Assembly: GCF_030020805.1 (NCBI RefSeq)
Contig: NZ_CP125098.1
Location: 6,099,501 to 6,163,500 of the forward strand
DNA: 64,000 nucleotides
Reading direction: 5' to 3'
Origin: Paenibacillus sp. RC67
Lineage (GTDB): Bacteria > Bacillota > Bacilli > Paenibacillales > NBRC-103111
Below are positions 34,073 through 43,226 of the stretch, in pieces (the stretch's first letter is position 1; the number at the start of each line of letters is the position of its first letter). A program made the translations under genes and the position numbers. The notes under the pieces were generated by a model. That model did no database searches. It was not told the origin of the DNA and saw nothing but the letters and a program-made list of their open reading frames with translations.

Positions 34073-35614
34073 ATGCCAACCAACCGCAGAATCGGCATCA
34101 TCGATATCGGTTCCAATTCCATTCGTCTTGTTATATACGAGATTAGCTCTACTCTTGCTTACAGGGTGATCGGCGAGTTCAAGCAATCAGCCAGGCTGAG
34201 CCAAAGGATTGGGGCTGACAATGCGCTCTCTTACGAAAACATTCAGTTCATTGTTCGGATTTTGCTCCATTTCAAACAAATCAGCCGTTCCTATCAGGTT
34301 ACCGAAATCCGAGCAGCCGCAACAGCAGCCATACGGAATGCGGTGAATTCCAAGCAGATCATCGATACGATTCAGGAACTAAGCGGGCTGAGAGTCGATT
34401 TATTGTCCGGAGAGGATGAGGCCAGAATCGGCTTTCTCGGTATGATAAACGCTCTGGATGTAGAAGACGGGCTGTTAATCGATATCGGTGGAGGTAGTAC
34501 GGAGGTCTCTTTATTCCGCAACCGCAAGTTGAAACGAAGCGTGTCTTTTCCTTTTGGAGCTGTGAATACTACTGCAAGATTTGCTGCGGATAATCAAGCA
34601 ATGGCAGATTTGAATGGTATCCGCCAAATGGTCCAGCAGGCTATTGCGAACGAGCCATGGATCAAGGAACAACCTGGACTTCCTCTGATAGGATTGGGCG
34701 GAACGATTCGAAGCCTTTGCAAAATCAATCAAAAGAAACGAAAATACCCGCTTGCACTGACGCATAACTATTCCATGTCCACAGAAGATATGGATGAATT
34801 AATGAGTTGGCTGCCTACGCTTACAGCAGAAAAAAGAAAAAAAGTTGACGGACTATCCAAGGATCGTTACGACATCATCGTTCCCGGGCTCGCCATACTG
34901 CACACTTTGTATGAAGCCTGCGGCTCCAGTCATTATGTCATTAGCGGCGCAGGACTAAGAGACGGGCTGTTCTTTGAATCCTACCTGTCGGACCAAAATA
35001 CGTCCTACAGCCTTGCTGAGCGCAGCGCACGCAATATGATAGGCCTTCATTCCTGCGCGCCTATCGAGCATCTGGAGCAGGTAGCTGCCAACGTCACGCA
35101 GTTGTTCGATGCGCTTCACAGCATACACGGCTTGGGCAATGGCTACCGTAGCTGTCTTCATACCGCCGCGCTGCTGTATCGTATCGGCGTATCAATCAAC
35201 TACTATCAGTTCTCCAAGCACTCTTTTTATATGATTGCGAATTCCCGACTGGATGGTCTGAGTCATCGCGAAACCTTATTGTGCGCAGCTATCGCCTCAT
35301 TCAAAACAAGGGGGAAGGCACAGCAAACCTATCTTCAGTATAAGGAAATTTTACTTGAATCCGATATAGATCTTATCGTAAAGCTTGGGACATTGCTGCA
35401 GATTGCAGTAGCTATGGATAGCTCTGAAACGCAAGTCTTCTCTTCCGTTAAGGCGAAGGCTATCCACAATACGGAGCTGAGGCTTCAAGTACAAAAGAAA
35501 AACGATCCCTCCCTGGAATATGAAGAGATCGCCGCATTTCATAAAGACTTTAAAAAAATATGGGGTATGAAGCTTACGATAGATGATACTGATGCTTCTT
35601 TTTCCATGAACTGA
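34073..35614 (+). CDS. ppx: Exopolyphosphatase (Ppx/GppA family)
   Basis: The 513-residue protein has an N-terminal actin-like ATPase fold (IGIIDIGSNSIRLVIYE near 6-22; SGEDEARIGFLG near 122; LLIDIGGGSTEVSLF near 139) and a C-terminal HD-like helical domain of about 190 residues (LLYRIGVSINYYQFSKHSFYM). It removes phosphate from the ends of polyphosphate chains or from pppGpp. GGAGG lies seven bases before the ATG. It converges on ppk, whose product makes polyphosphate, and the two coding regions overlap by 41 bases at their 3' ends. Confidence 0.92.
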   Translation: MPTNRRIGIIDIGSNSIRLVIYEISSTLAYRVIGEFKQSARLSQRIGADNALSYENIQFIVRILLHFKQISRSYQVTEIRAAATAAIRNAVNSKQIIDTIQELSGLRVDLLSGEDEARIGFLGMINALDVEDGLLIDIGGGSTEVSLFRNRKLKRSVSFPFGAVNTTARFAADNQAMADLNGIRQMVQQAIANEPWIKEQPGLPLIGLGGTIRSLCKINQKKRKYPLALTHNYSMSTEDMDELMSWLPTLTAEKRKKVDGLSKDRYDIIVPGLAILHTLYEACGSSHYVISGAGLRDGLFFESYLSDQNTSYSLAERSARNMIGLHSCAPIEHLEQVAANVTQLFDALHSIHGLGNGYRSCLHTAALLYRIGVSINYYQFSKHSFYMIANSRLDGLSHRETLLCAAIASFKTRGKAQQTYLQYKEILLESDIDLIVKLGTLLQIAVAMDSSETQVFSSVKAKAIHNTELRLQVQKKNDPSLEYEEIAAFHKDFKKIWGMKLTIDDTDASFSMN

Positions 35615-37673
35615 TCTTCATCGCTTCGAACTGGCTTCTCAGCGGTTTATCCTCATTGGTCACCCTCACATACATTCCGTTGGACTGCAGCTGTCTAGCC
35701 TTGACGTTATCGTTGAGGCTCAGCTCCAGAATGCGAATGAGTGAGTCTTGAATATCCTTATCAAAAACCGGGCACATAAGCTCAATACGGCGAGTTAAGT
35801 TTCTCGTCATCCAATCCGCGCTAGATATGTAAATTTCCCGGTCTCCGTCGTTTTCAAAATAAATAATTCGAGAATGCTCCAGAAATCGATCTACAATACT
35901 TAGAATTTGAATGTTCTCACTTAAACCCGGTACACCGGGACGCAAGCAGCAAACCCCACGTACGATCAGGTCGATCTTCACCCCTGCTTTGGACGCTTCA
36001 TACAGCTCATCAACCATCTGCTGATTGGACAATGAGTTGAATTTCGCGATAATCCTTGCTGGTTTGCCCATAGAAGCATGAACCGCTTCACGGCGTATTT
36101 TCTCGAACAGCTTATCCTTCAAATCGTTGGGTGCGACGCCAAAAGCCTTCCAATTGTGTGGAGCTGAGTACCCCGTAACTTCATTGAACAAAGCCGATGC
36201 ATCTTCGCCAATGATTGAATGAGATGTAAAGAGGCCAATATCCGTGTACAGCTTTGCCGTATTATCATTATAATTGCCCGTACCTACGTGAACATAGCGG
36301 CGCAAGCCTTCTTGCTCCTGACGTACGACCAATGTGATTTTGGCATGCGTCTTTAAGCCTACAAGCCCATAGACCACATGACACCCTGCCTGCTCCAGCA
36401 TGCGCGCCCATGCGATATTGCGCTCCTCGTCAAATCTTGCCTTCAACTCGACCACAACCGTCACCTGCTTACCGGATTCGGCCGCACTCGCCAGAGCTTG
36501 AATGAGAGGCGAATTCCCGCTGACACGATAAAGCGTCATTTTAATGGCCAGTACTTTGGGATCATAGGCTGCTTGGCAAATAAAATCCGTCATCGCATCG
36601 AAAGATTCATATGGGTGATAGACCAGCACATCCTGCTGTCTTAGTGTACTGAATACATCGTCTGTGTCCACCAGCTCGGCAGGATAAGCAGGCTCCACCG
36701 GTTTGAAGCGAAGATGGTCGTAGCCCTTTAATGATCCGGACAGCTTCATGAAATAAGTTAGATCCAGAGGCCCTTCGATTTCAAAGATGTTATCCGCAAT
36801 CTCGAACTCATCCAGCAGCTGATCGAGAGCATAAGGATGAATACCCTTCTGGACCTCCAGACGGACAGGAGAACCCCATCTTCGTCTTCTCAGCTCCTTC
36901 TCAATTTCCTCCAGTAAATCCTCCGCTCCCTCTTCATTCAGCGTTAGATCCGCATTGCGAGTCAACCTGAACCCTTGCACCGCAATAGGGATATAACCGG
37001 AAAACAGCGTCTGTATATGCTGCTCAATCAGATCTTCCAGCAGGACGAACTCATGCTTCTTGCTGTTGGAGCGGACGGGCACCTCAATGCAGCGAGACAA
37101 ATTCGACGGAACCTGAACAATGGCAAAATACGGCTCACTCTCGGGGTCTTCCCCCTCTTTCATGAGAACGACCGCCAAATAAAGTGCTTGGGTATGCACG
37201 AGCGGAAAAGGACGGCTCTGGTCGACAGCCATCGGCGTCAACACAGGAAAGATAATCTCATGATAGTATTCATCCATCGCTTTGCGCTGCGTCAAATTCA
37301 AATCTTCATAATCGGTAAACATAATGCCTTCTTTAGCCAGCTGCCGCGATATATCACGATAGGTTTTATACTGCTCGGCTACCATTTTGGCAGAACGTTT
37401 CATTACTCGCTTGAATAAACCTGCGGGGGTATATCCGGTGAAATCTTTTTTTAAGTAACCCGCCTTGATCTGATCCTTGATTCCAGCTACACGGACGCTC
37501 ATGAATTCGTCCAAATTAGACGAAACAATCGATAGAAACTTCATTCGCTCCAATAGCGGAGTATCCGCATCCTGAGCTTCTTCAAGGACCCGCCAATTAA
37601 ATTCAATCCAGCTTAAATCTCTATTCAAATAATTCGATGAAGCTTCTCTTTCTCTTTGCGTCATCTCTTTCAT
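35574..37673 (-). CDS. ppk: Polyphosphate kinase 1
   Basis: This 699-residue enzyme builds polyphosphate from ATP. N-terminal NRDLSWIEFNWRVLEEA (17-33) and FLSIVSSNLDEFMSVRVAGI are PPK1 signatures. The two phospholipase-D-like domains follow: KMTLYRVSGNSPLIQAL near 378, the catalytic His in GLKTHAKITLV near 438, HVGTGNYNDNTA near 459 and IYISSADWMTRNLTRRIE near 590. GGAGG is 12 bases from the ATG. A Pho-box lies about 130 bases upstream, so phosphate starvation probably induces it. The end overlaps the end of ppx. Confidence 0.95.
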   Translation of the reverse strand: MKEMTQREREASSNYLNRDLSWIEFNWRVLEEAQDADTPLLERMKFLSIVSSNLDEFMSVRVAGIKDQIKAGYLKKDFTGYTPAGLFKRVMKRSAKMVAEQYKTYRDISRQLAKEGIMFTDYEDLNLTQRKAMDEYYHEIIFPVLTPMAVDQSRPFPLVHTQALYLAVVLMKEGEDPESEPYFAIVQVPSNLSRCIEVPVRSNSKKHEFVLLEDLIEQHIQTLFSGYIPIAVQGFRLTRNADLTLNEEGAEDLLEEIEKELRRRRWGSPVRLEVQKGIHPYALDQLLDEFEIADNIFEIEGPLDLTYFMKLSGSLKGYDHLRFKPVEPAYPAELVDTDDVFSTLRQQDVLVYHPYESFDAMTDFICQAAYDPKVLAIKMTLYRVSGNSPLIQALASAAESGKQVTVVVELKARFDEERNIAWARMLEQAGCHVVYGLVGLKTHAKITLVVRQEQEGLRRYVHVGTGNYNDNTAKLYTDIGLFTSHSIIGEDASALFNEVTGYSAPHNWKAFGVAPNDLKDKLFEKIRREAVHASMGKPARIIAKFNSLSNQQMVDELYEASKAGVKIDLIVRGVCCLRPGVPGLSENIQILSIVDRFLEHSRIIYFENDGDREIYISSADWMTRNLTRRIELMCPVFDKDIQDSLIRILELSLNDNVKARQLQSNGMYVRVTNEDKPLRSQFEAMKISSWKKKHQYHLS

Positions 37674-37800
37674 ATCGTCACGTAACCTCCATCAGAATCG
37701 TCCGTTTTCGAAAATGAAAATATGCGTCATGTAACGACATACCGTTTTCATTCTACTTTCTTCATGGTAGTTCGACATTGTCATCGGAGATTAGGTTATT

Positions 37801-37817
37801 TGTAAATTTTATGTTAA
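37801..37817 (-). promoter_or_regulatory. Pho-box upstream of ppk
   Basis: On the minus strand TTAACA-TAAAA-TTTACA fits two PhoP hexamers exactly with 5-base spacing. It lies between the thioesterase stop and ppk, 128 bases before the ppk ATG. I see no second use for it, since the thioesterase gene reads in the same direction and ends just beyond. Confidence 0.55.
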
Positions 37818-37837
37818 GACGCGTTATGTATTCCGAT

Positions 37838-38254
37838 TCAGCCTTCTTTTTGTAGCAATGCATACAAATCAGGTGCCGCCTTGTCGATTCGAGTGGGCTT
37901 CCACTCTTTATTTACCCACACATGCCGTGTCCCCCCACTAACCAGCAACTCTTCACCGCGCCGTATTTCAGAAGTAAACTGCATTCTTAAGTGGGTATAA
38001 TCTTCAATTCTCGTACGAATCGTTAGGAGATCGTCATATTTGGCAGGCACTCTGAATTTGAGTTCGGCATCAATAACTGGCAGAAGCAATCCATGCTCCT
38101 CAATCTTGTGATAGGGCATTCCTAATGAGCGGATCAGCTCCGTCCTGCCAATTTCAAACCAATTCAAGTAGTTGGCATGATAGACAACACCCATTTGATC
38201 TGTTTCCTGGTACCGAACTCTAATTTCATGTTCAAACCATGTTGATGGAGACAT
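37838..38254 (-). CDS. Acyl-CoA thioesterase (YbgC/4HBT hot-dog)
   Basis: The 138-residue protein is a single hot-dog fold. RYQETDQMGVVYHANYLNWFEIGRTELIRSLG (about 10-41) carries the catalytic Asp of the 4-hydroxybenzoyl-CoA thioesterase group, with the Tyr-His-Asn that follows it. It hydrolyses acyl-CoA esters; the chain is not predictable. AGGAGGGG lies just before the ATG. It stands alone between the pyk terminator and ppk. Confidence 0.87.
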   Translation of the reverse strand: MSPSTWFEHEIRVRYQETDQMGVVYHANYLNWFEIGRTELIRSLGMPYHKIEEHGLLLPVIDAELKFRVPAKYDDLLTIRTRIEDYTHLRMQFTSEIRRGEELLVSGGTRHVWVNKEWKPTRIDKAAPDLYALLQKEG

Positions 38255-38294
38255 GTTATCCCCTCCTCGCTGCTATTATGACCCATTGATGAGA

Positions 38295-38337
38295 GAAAAA
38301 AAGAGTGAAACCGATGTATGACGTCGACTTCACTCTT
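38295..38337 (-). terminator. Terminator after pyk
   Basis: On the minus strand AAGAGTGAA and TTTCACTCTT enclose a loop of about 17 bases and are followed by seven T residues. It ends the accD-accA-pyk unit. Confidence 0.85.
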
Positions 38338-38364
38338 GGGGTGAGACTAACAAGCCTCTTTATA

Positions 38365-40122
38365 TTACAATACGCGGGCACGACCGGAATAAATAACGCC
38401 CACTTCCGGATAAATCGATACCTCTGCGCCGTCCTTGATCAATCCCAAAGCGCCATCCACGCCAACGATAACCGGTTTGCTCAAGCTGATACCGACAACC
38501 GCCGCATGGGAAGTAATACCGCCAGTTTCCGTAATGATTGCAGCAGCTTTCTCGAAAGCTGGCATATATTCTTTGTCCGTAGTAAGCGTAACGAGAATGC
38601 AGCCTTCTACAGCCTTCGCGTTCGCTTCTTCTGGAGTACGGGCCGTAACGACTTTACCCGTAGCGATTTGTGTTCCAATACCTTGTCCCTTGGCAATCAT
38701 TTCACCGATTTGATGTACTTTGATCAGGTTCGTGGTTCCCGAACGGCCTACCGGTACACCGGCAGTAATGACAACCGTATCGCCCAAGCTAACAAGACCG
38801 GCTTTTACGCTGCTGTCCACTGCAAGCTCGAACAGCTCGTCCGTCGTTTCACACATTTCACCCTTGATCGGAACAACACCCCAAACAAGCGACAAGCGGC
38901 GAAGCACTTGCTCATTTGGTGTCACAGCGATAATCGGAGATTTAGGACGGTATTTGGATACCATACGCGCCGTATATCCGCTTTCTGTAGCTGTCAAGAT
39001 GGCACGAGCATCAAGATCCATTGCAGAGTTAGCCACTGCTTGGCTGATCGATTCGGTAACCGTTCTTTGCTGTGCATTGCTTTGACGAATAAAGATTTCA
39101 CGGTGCTCTAATGCAGTTTCAGCACGCTCGGCAATTTTGGCCATCGTCTGTACGGATTCAATCGGGTATTTCCCTGCAGCCGTTTCACCGGACAGCATAA
39201 CCGCGTCGGTACCGTCGAAAATAGCATTGGCTACGTCACTTGCTTCCGCACGAGTCGGACGCGGATTACGCTGCATGGAATCCAGCATCATCGTAGCGGT
39301 AATAACCGGTTTACCCGCTTGGTTACATTTTTTGATCATTGCTTTTTGCACGATAGGAACATCTTCAGCAGGGATTTCTACACCAAGATCGCCGCGCGCA
39401 ACCATCAAACCGTCGGATACTTCAAGAATCTCATCCAGGTTTTCTACGCCTTCCTGGTTCTCAATTTTGGAGATGATTTGAATATGCGTTGCATTATGGC
39501 GCTCCAAAATTTCGCGAATTTCGATGACGTCACTTGCTTTGCGCACGAACGAAGCAGCGATGAAGTCTACTCCCTGCTCGATACCGAAAATAATATCGTT
39601 AGCGTCTTTCTCTGTGATACCTGGCAAGTTGATTTTTACACCAGGAACGTTGACGCCTTTTTTACCGCCCAACAATCCGCCGTTAACGATGCGGCACTTA
39701 ATTTCTTTATTCGTCAAGTCTACGACTTCCAAGCCGATAAGACCGTCATCGATTAGAATCGTTGAACCGATTTTAACGTCTTTAGGCAAATCTTTATAGG
39801 TAATATGGATACGGTCTGCATCGCCAAGCACTTCTTCCGTTGTCAACGTAATGAAGTTGTCCTGAATCAATTCAACCTTTTGATCATCTTTCAGTTTGCC
39901 CGTACGAATTTCCGGACCTTTGGTGTCGAGTAGAATCGCCACATTTTTACCAAGCTCCTGACAAGCTTGGCGAACGTTGCGAATCCGGTTGCCGTGCTCT
40001 TCGAAATCGCCGTGCGAGAAGTTAAGTCTGCAGACGTTCATTCCCGCATTGATGAGTTTCTTGAACATGTCAAGCGATTCGCTCACCGGCCCGATTGTAC
40101 ATACAATTTTGGTTTTACGCAT
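38365..40122 (-). CDS. pyk: Pyruvate kinase with extra C-terminal PEP-utilising domain
   Basis: The 585-residue enzyme makes ATP and pyruvate from phosphoenolpyruvate. RKTKIVCTIGP, ISKIENQEGVEN (catalytic Lys), LMVARGDLGVEIP and AVMLSGETAAGKYP mark the barrel. The last 110 residues form the extra domain found in Bacillus-type enzymes, with GGITSHAAVVGISLSKPVIVG; its His/Cys site resembles the mobile domain of PEP synthases. The ATG lies inside the end of accA (8-base overlap), so the genes are co-transcribed. Bacillus has pfkA between; it is absent here. Confidence 0.96.
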   Translation of the reverse strand: MRKTKIVCTIGPVSESLDMFKKLINAGMNVCRLNFSHGDFEEHGNRIRNVRQACQELGKNVAILLDTKGPEIRTGKLKDDQKVELIQDNFITLTTEEVLGDADRIHITYKDLPKDVKIGSTILIDDGLIGLEVVDLTNKEIKCRIVNGGLLGGKKGVNVPGVKINLPGITEKDANDIIFGIEQGVDFIAASFVRKASDVIEIREILERHNATHIQIISKIENQEGVENLDEILEVSDGLMVARGDLGVEIPAEDVPIVQKAMIKKCNQAGKPVITATMMLDSMQRNPRPTRAEASDVANAIFDGTDAVMLSGETAAGKYPIESVQTMAKIAERAETALEHREIFIRQSNAQQRTVTESISQAVANSAMDLDARAILTATESGYTARMVSKYRPKSPIIAVTPNEQVLRRLSLVWGVVPIKGEMCETTDELFELAVDSSVKAGLVSLGDTVVITAGVPVGRSGTTNLIKVHQIGEMIAKGQGIGTQIATGKVVTARTPEEANAKAVEGCILVTLTTDKEYMPAFEKAAAIITETGGITSHAAVVGISLSKPVIVGVDGALGLIKDGAEVSIYPEVGVIYSGRARVL

Positions 40123-41095
40123 GATTGTGATTACCCTCCTGAATGTAAGTAAACCTACCGATTTTTCTGAATTTCTGATAACGGTCTTCGATTAATTCCT
40201 TCTCTGAAAGCTGCATTAATTCCTTCAAATGCTTTGTTAAAGTTTCTTTAATGACCTCAGCCTGACGGTTCAAATCACGATGTGCTCCGCCGCGTGGTTC
40301 AGGAATCACTCCATCTACGACGCCGAGAGCATGAATATGATTGGCCGTAATTTTCATAGAAGCGGCCGTTTCTCCTGCTTTGGACGCATCTTTATACAAA
40401 ATCGACGACGCCGCTTCCGGCGTGCTTACGGAATAGATGGCATTTTCAAGCATAAATACGCGGTTGCCTACTCCTAATGCAAGCGCACCGCCGCTCCCGC
40501 CTTCTCCAACAACTACGCAAAGAATCGGCACACCGAAGGAAGCCATCTCCATCAAGTTTCTAGCGATCGCTTCACTCTGTCCGCGTTCTTCCGCAGCGCC
40601 CCCTGGATAAGCCCCTGGGGTATCGATAAACGTAATAATAGGGCGTTTGAACTTGTTAGCCTGCTGCATCAAACGCAATCCCTTACGAAAACCTTCCGGA
40701 TGAGGCATCCCGAAATGACGGGCGATGTTGTCCTTCGTATCTTTACCCTTCTGATGGCCAACAACTGTAACAGGAATGCCGTCCAAACGAGCGAGTCCCC
40801 CTACAATCGCCAAATCGTCACCATAGTGACGATCGCCATGCAGCTCCATAAAGTCAGTGAAAATAAGTTGGATATAATCCAGTGTTGTCGGTCTTTGCGC
40901 ATGACGCGCAAGCTGAACTATCTCCGCCGTCGTCAGGTTGCTGTATACCTTCTCAGCTTCCTGCTCGTATCGCTGCTCCAAACTGGCGATCTCATCAGAG
41001 AAATCAATTTGCTTTTCCGCACCGAACTTGCGCAGATCTTCAATCTTGGCTTTTATATCAAGAAGCTTCTGCTCAAAGGGCAATTCACCGGCCAT
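40115..41095 (-). CDS. accA: Acetyl-CoA carboxylase carboxyltransferase subunit alpha
   Basis: This 326-residue subunit pairs with AccD to move carboxyl from biotin to acetyl-CoA, the first step of fatty acid synthesis. PTTLDYIQLIFTDFMELHGDRHYGDD (about 73-98), MPHPEGFRKGLRLM, TFIDTPGAYPGGAAEERGQSEAIARNL near 155 and GEGGSGGALALGVGN near 195 are diagnostic. Its ATG is 11 bases inside the end of accD, with AAAGGGGG in the accD coding sequence as ribosome site. Confidence 0.96.
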   Translation of the reverse strand: MAGELPFEQKLLDIKAKIEDLRKFGAEKQIDFSDEIASLEQRYEQEAEKVYSNLTTAEIVQLARHAQRPTTLDYIQLIFTDFMELHGDRHYGDDLAIVGGLARLDGIPVTVVGHQKGKDTKDNIARHFGMPHPEGFRKGLRLMQQANKFKRPIITFIDTPGAYPGGAAEERGQSEAIARNLMEMASFGVPILCVVVGEGGSGGALALGVGNRVFMLENAIYSVSTPEAASSILYKDASKAGETAASMKITANHIHALGVVDGVIPEPRGGAHRDLNRQAEVIKETLTKHLKELMQLSEKELIEDRYQKFRKIGRFTYIQEGNHNHA

Positions 41096-42008
41096 TTGCC
41101 AAATCCCCCTTTACCACATGCAGATCCAGTAATCGGGTCAGCGTATTTTTCATTTCTTTGCGCATGACTACCATGTCCACCTGTCCATGACTCAAGTTGA
41201 ACTCCGCCGTTTGGAAATTATCGGGAAGCTTTTGACGAATCGTCTGCTCAATAACGCGTTTACCGGTAAAACCAAAAGCGGCGCCCGGCTCAGAAATAAT
41301 ATAATCCCCAAGCATGGCAAAGCTGGCAGAAACCCCTCCGAAGGTAGGGTCAGTAATGACAGAGACATAAAGCCCGCCTTGCTCATTAAATTGAGCCAAA
41401 GCTGCGCTCGTCTTAGCCATCTGCATCAGACTGAGAATGCTCTCCTGCATACGAGCTCCGCCCGATGTAGAGAAGATAATCAAAGGATATTGCTTTTGCA
41501 TCGCATGCTCAATAGCGTTCGTAATTTTCTCACCAACGACCGAGCCCAACGAGCCTCCCATAAAATCAAAGCTCATGACAGCCACAACGACAGGAAAACC
41601 GCCAATCGTTCCTTCGCCAGTAATGACTGCATCGTTCATGCCCGTCGCATCGACAGCTTTACGATACTTGCCGACATAATCCGGAAATTCGAGCGGATCC
41701 TCCGAACTCATCTCAGCGTCATATTCAAAAAAGCGGCCTTCATCCATGACCATCTGAATGCGTTCGACCGCACTTAATTTGAAGTGATACCCACAGGAAG
41801 TACATACCTTCAAGTTTTTGTCCAATTCTTTTGTAAATTGAATCGCAGCGCATTTCGGACATTTGTTCATTAAGCCTTCGGGAATCTCCCGTTTAGGCTT
41901 GTCTTCCGGCAAAAGCTCACCGCCGTCACCTGCTCGTGTGACAGACCTATCCGCGCTTGGAATAGTAGCATACTTTCTCTTCTTCTGAAACAAATCTATA
42001 AATGACAC
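41085..42008 (-). CDS. accD: Acetyl-CoA carboxylase carboxyltransferase subunit beta
   Basis: The 307-residue subunit has a zinc ribbon of two CxxC pairs (CPKC near 50, CTSC near 69) and a crotonase-type carboxyltransferase domain with GGSLGSVVGEKI and TSGGARMQESILSLMQMAK. It is the partner of AccA, whose gene overlaps its end. The start is GTG with GAGGTG five bases upstream. It follows a small gene of unknown role after 47 bases and probably shares its transcript. Confidence 0.95.
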   Translation of the reverse strand: MSFIDLFQKKRKYATIPSADRSVTRAGDGGELLPEDKPKREIPEGLMNKCPKCAAIQFTKELDKNLKVCTSCGYHFKLSAVERIQMVMDEGRFFEYDAEMSSEDPLEFPDYVGKYRKAVDATGMNDAVITGEGTIGGFPVVVAVMSFDFMGGSLGSVVGEKITNAIEHAMQKQYPLIIFSTSGGARMQESILSLMQMAKTSAALAQFNEQGGLYVSVITDPTFGGVSASFAMLGDYIISEPGAAFGFTGKRVIEQTIRQKLPDNFQTAEFNLSHGQVDMVVMRKEMKNTLTRLLDLHVVKGDLANGR

Positions 42009-42055
42009 GATTACACCTCGCTTGCGGTAGAGTTCAAATGTGATCCATTCGGTTC

Positions 42056-42247
42056 TTAAGACCTATGCAATATGGAATTCAGCACATCTTGAACCTCTTC
42101 AAGTTCACCTTCCGGGACTAGAATTTCAAACTGATTTTTCGTCATGTTTATGGCCCGTACCTGAACAAGAAAGCCCTCTTCCGTCAGTTTCTGCTTTATT
42201 CTATCTGCAATTTTTGCTGTAGGAGCTATATAAATAACGGTCCACAT
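42056..42247 (-). CDS. Small conserved protein, ferredoxin-like size, function unknown
   Basis: The 63-residue protein has no membrane helix. WTVIYIAPTAKIADRIKQKLTEEGFLVQVRAI and NQFEILVPEGELEEVQDVLN suggest a small beta-alpha-beta-beta-alpha-beta fold. Similar small proteins lie beside dnaE/accD in related Bacilli and are often labelled glutamate decarboxylase, but nothing here supports that enzyme. ATG 42247 is nine bases from GGGAGG. It lies between pgpA-like and accD genes on the same strand. Confidence 0.65.
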   Translation of the reverse strand: MWTVIYIAPTAKIADRIKQKLTEEGFLVQVRAINMTKNQFEILVPEGELEEVQDVLNSILHRS

Positions 42248-42428
42248 GAAAAAAGACCTCCCGAACATAATGCACTAATGATATCATATCTTCTCTTTTT
42301 CCCGCAAGAAAGGGTTGGCCACGTTCGCTAACGTTTTTATAAAGTGGCGGAAAAAGTAGCAGATTGAATATATCCAGTGCTTGCATCCTGTTCGGGGGCG
42401 GTTGTGTAAACCTGTACGATTCAAAAGA

Positions 42429-43016
42429 TTAAGGGCCAGAACCGGGACCGTCGGTCGCATCCGAAGCATCCGCTGAAGCTGAAATATCTTGAGCTTGTAG
42501 TTCGTTCGCAGGAGCCGCAGATGCGGTCAGAGCGGACGAATGGTCCAGCTCATCCTGATGACGATGGGCAATACGCGCAGAAGCCGCTGCCGCAAGTCCA
42601 GCAACCAGATCATCCAGAAAAACGTGGATGCCAGTAGCGTGATCATTAAGCTCGCGAATGATGCCCAGCTTCTCTTTATCCAAATAGCCGAAGCTCGTCA
42701 GGCCGATCATCCCATAGACGTGGACGATTCCAAGCGCGAGCGTCTCGTCGACGCCAAAGAGGGATTCGTCCCGCTCCATAATGGATTGAAGCGGCTCGGG
42801 AAGCAGTTTCTTTTCCGCTAATTCATCCAAGGCGATTCCGGTATATAAAGTATATTGAACCTCGCGTTTTTTCAAAATAGCCAAAACACTTTCGACACAA
42901 TCTTCTTTTTTCAATTGAGCGTTGTAAGGAAGCTGCAGCTTCAAAACGATATCGGCGATCTTATCGATCGTAACACCCCGATTTTTTAACCATTCTACAA
43001 TGTGCTGATGTGACAT
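42429..43016 (-). CDS. Phosphatidylglycerophosphatase A-like protein
   Basis: The 195-residue protein resembles PgpA/YutG: GVTIDKIADIVLKLQLPY near 11, the ALGIVHVYGMIGLTSFGYLDKEKLGIIREL stretch and DHATGIHVFLDDLVAGLAAA near 145, which carries the conserved acidic residues. PgpA removes phosphate from phosphatidylglycerophosphate to make phosphatidylglycerol. The last 35 residues are Ala/Ser/Asp-rich and probably disordered; this tail is unusual. ATG 43016 follows GGAGG by nine bases; a longer frame starts upstream without a ribosome site. Confidence 0.72.
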   Translation of the reverse strand: MSHQHIVEWLKNRGVTIDKIADIVLKLQLPYNAQLKKEDCVESVLAILKKREVQYTLYTGIALDELAEKKLLPEPLQSIMERDESLFGVDETLALGIVHVYGMIGLTSFGYLDKEKLGIIRELNDHATGIHVFLDDLVAGLAAAASARIAHRHQDELDHSSALTASAAPANELQAQDISASADASDATDGPGSGP

Positions 43017-43041
43017 GAAACAACGCCTCCTCCATAGCCAG

Positions 43042-43191
43042 CTAATAACCAAGGGGAACCCGTTCTACTGTCCTGTCCGATGCATGGGACAAGCTATAAG
43101 GATAGCGAACGTATTCCATAGCGTGATTCCGGGGGGCATTAGGATGATACCCGTTCACGCTTTCGTGTCCATCGGCCAAGCCGAAAGACAA
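43042..43191 (-). other. Doubtful 49-codon reading frame between dnaE and the pgpA-like gene
   Basis: A TTG-started frame (SFGLADGHESVNGYHP...ERVPLGY) fills most of the 210-base gap. Its composition is protein-like, but no ribosome site is seen before the TTG or before an internal GTG. It may be a relic or a real small gene; I cannot decide. Confidence 0.2.
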
Positions 43192-43226
43192 CCCGGGTTA
43201 CTAAATGTATGCGGAGGAGACGCCGA

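Noticed and set aside
38305..39799. Several open frames opposite pyk
   Set aside because: Antisense to a well-conserved enzyme; no domain or ribosome site is visible.
42290..42360. Inverted repeat GCCAC/GTGGC after the pgpA-like gene as a terminator
   Set aside because: The loop is long and no T-run follows on the minus strand; co-transcription with accD is more likely.
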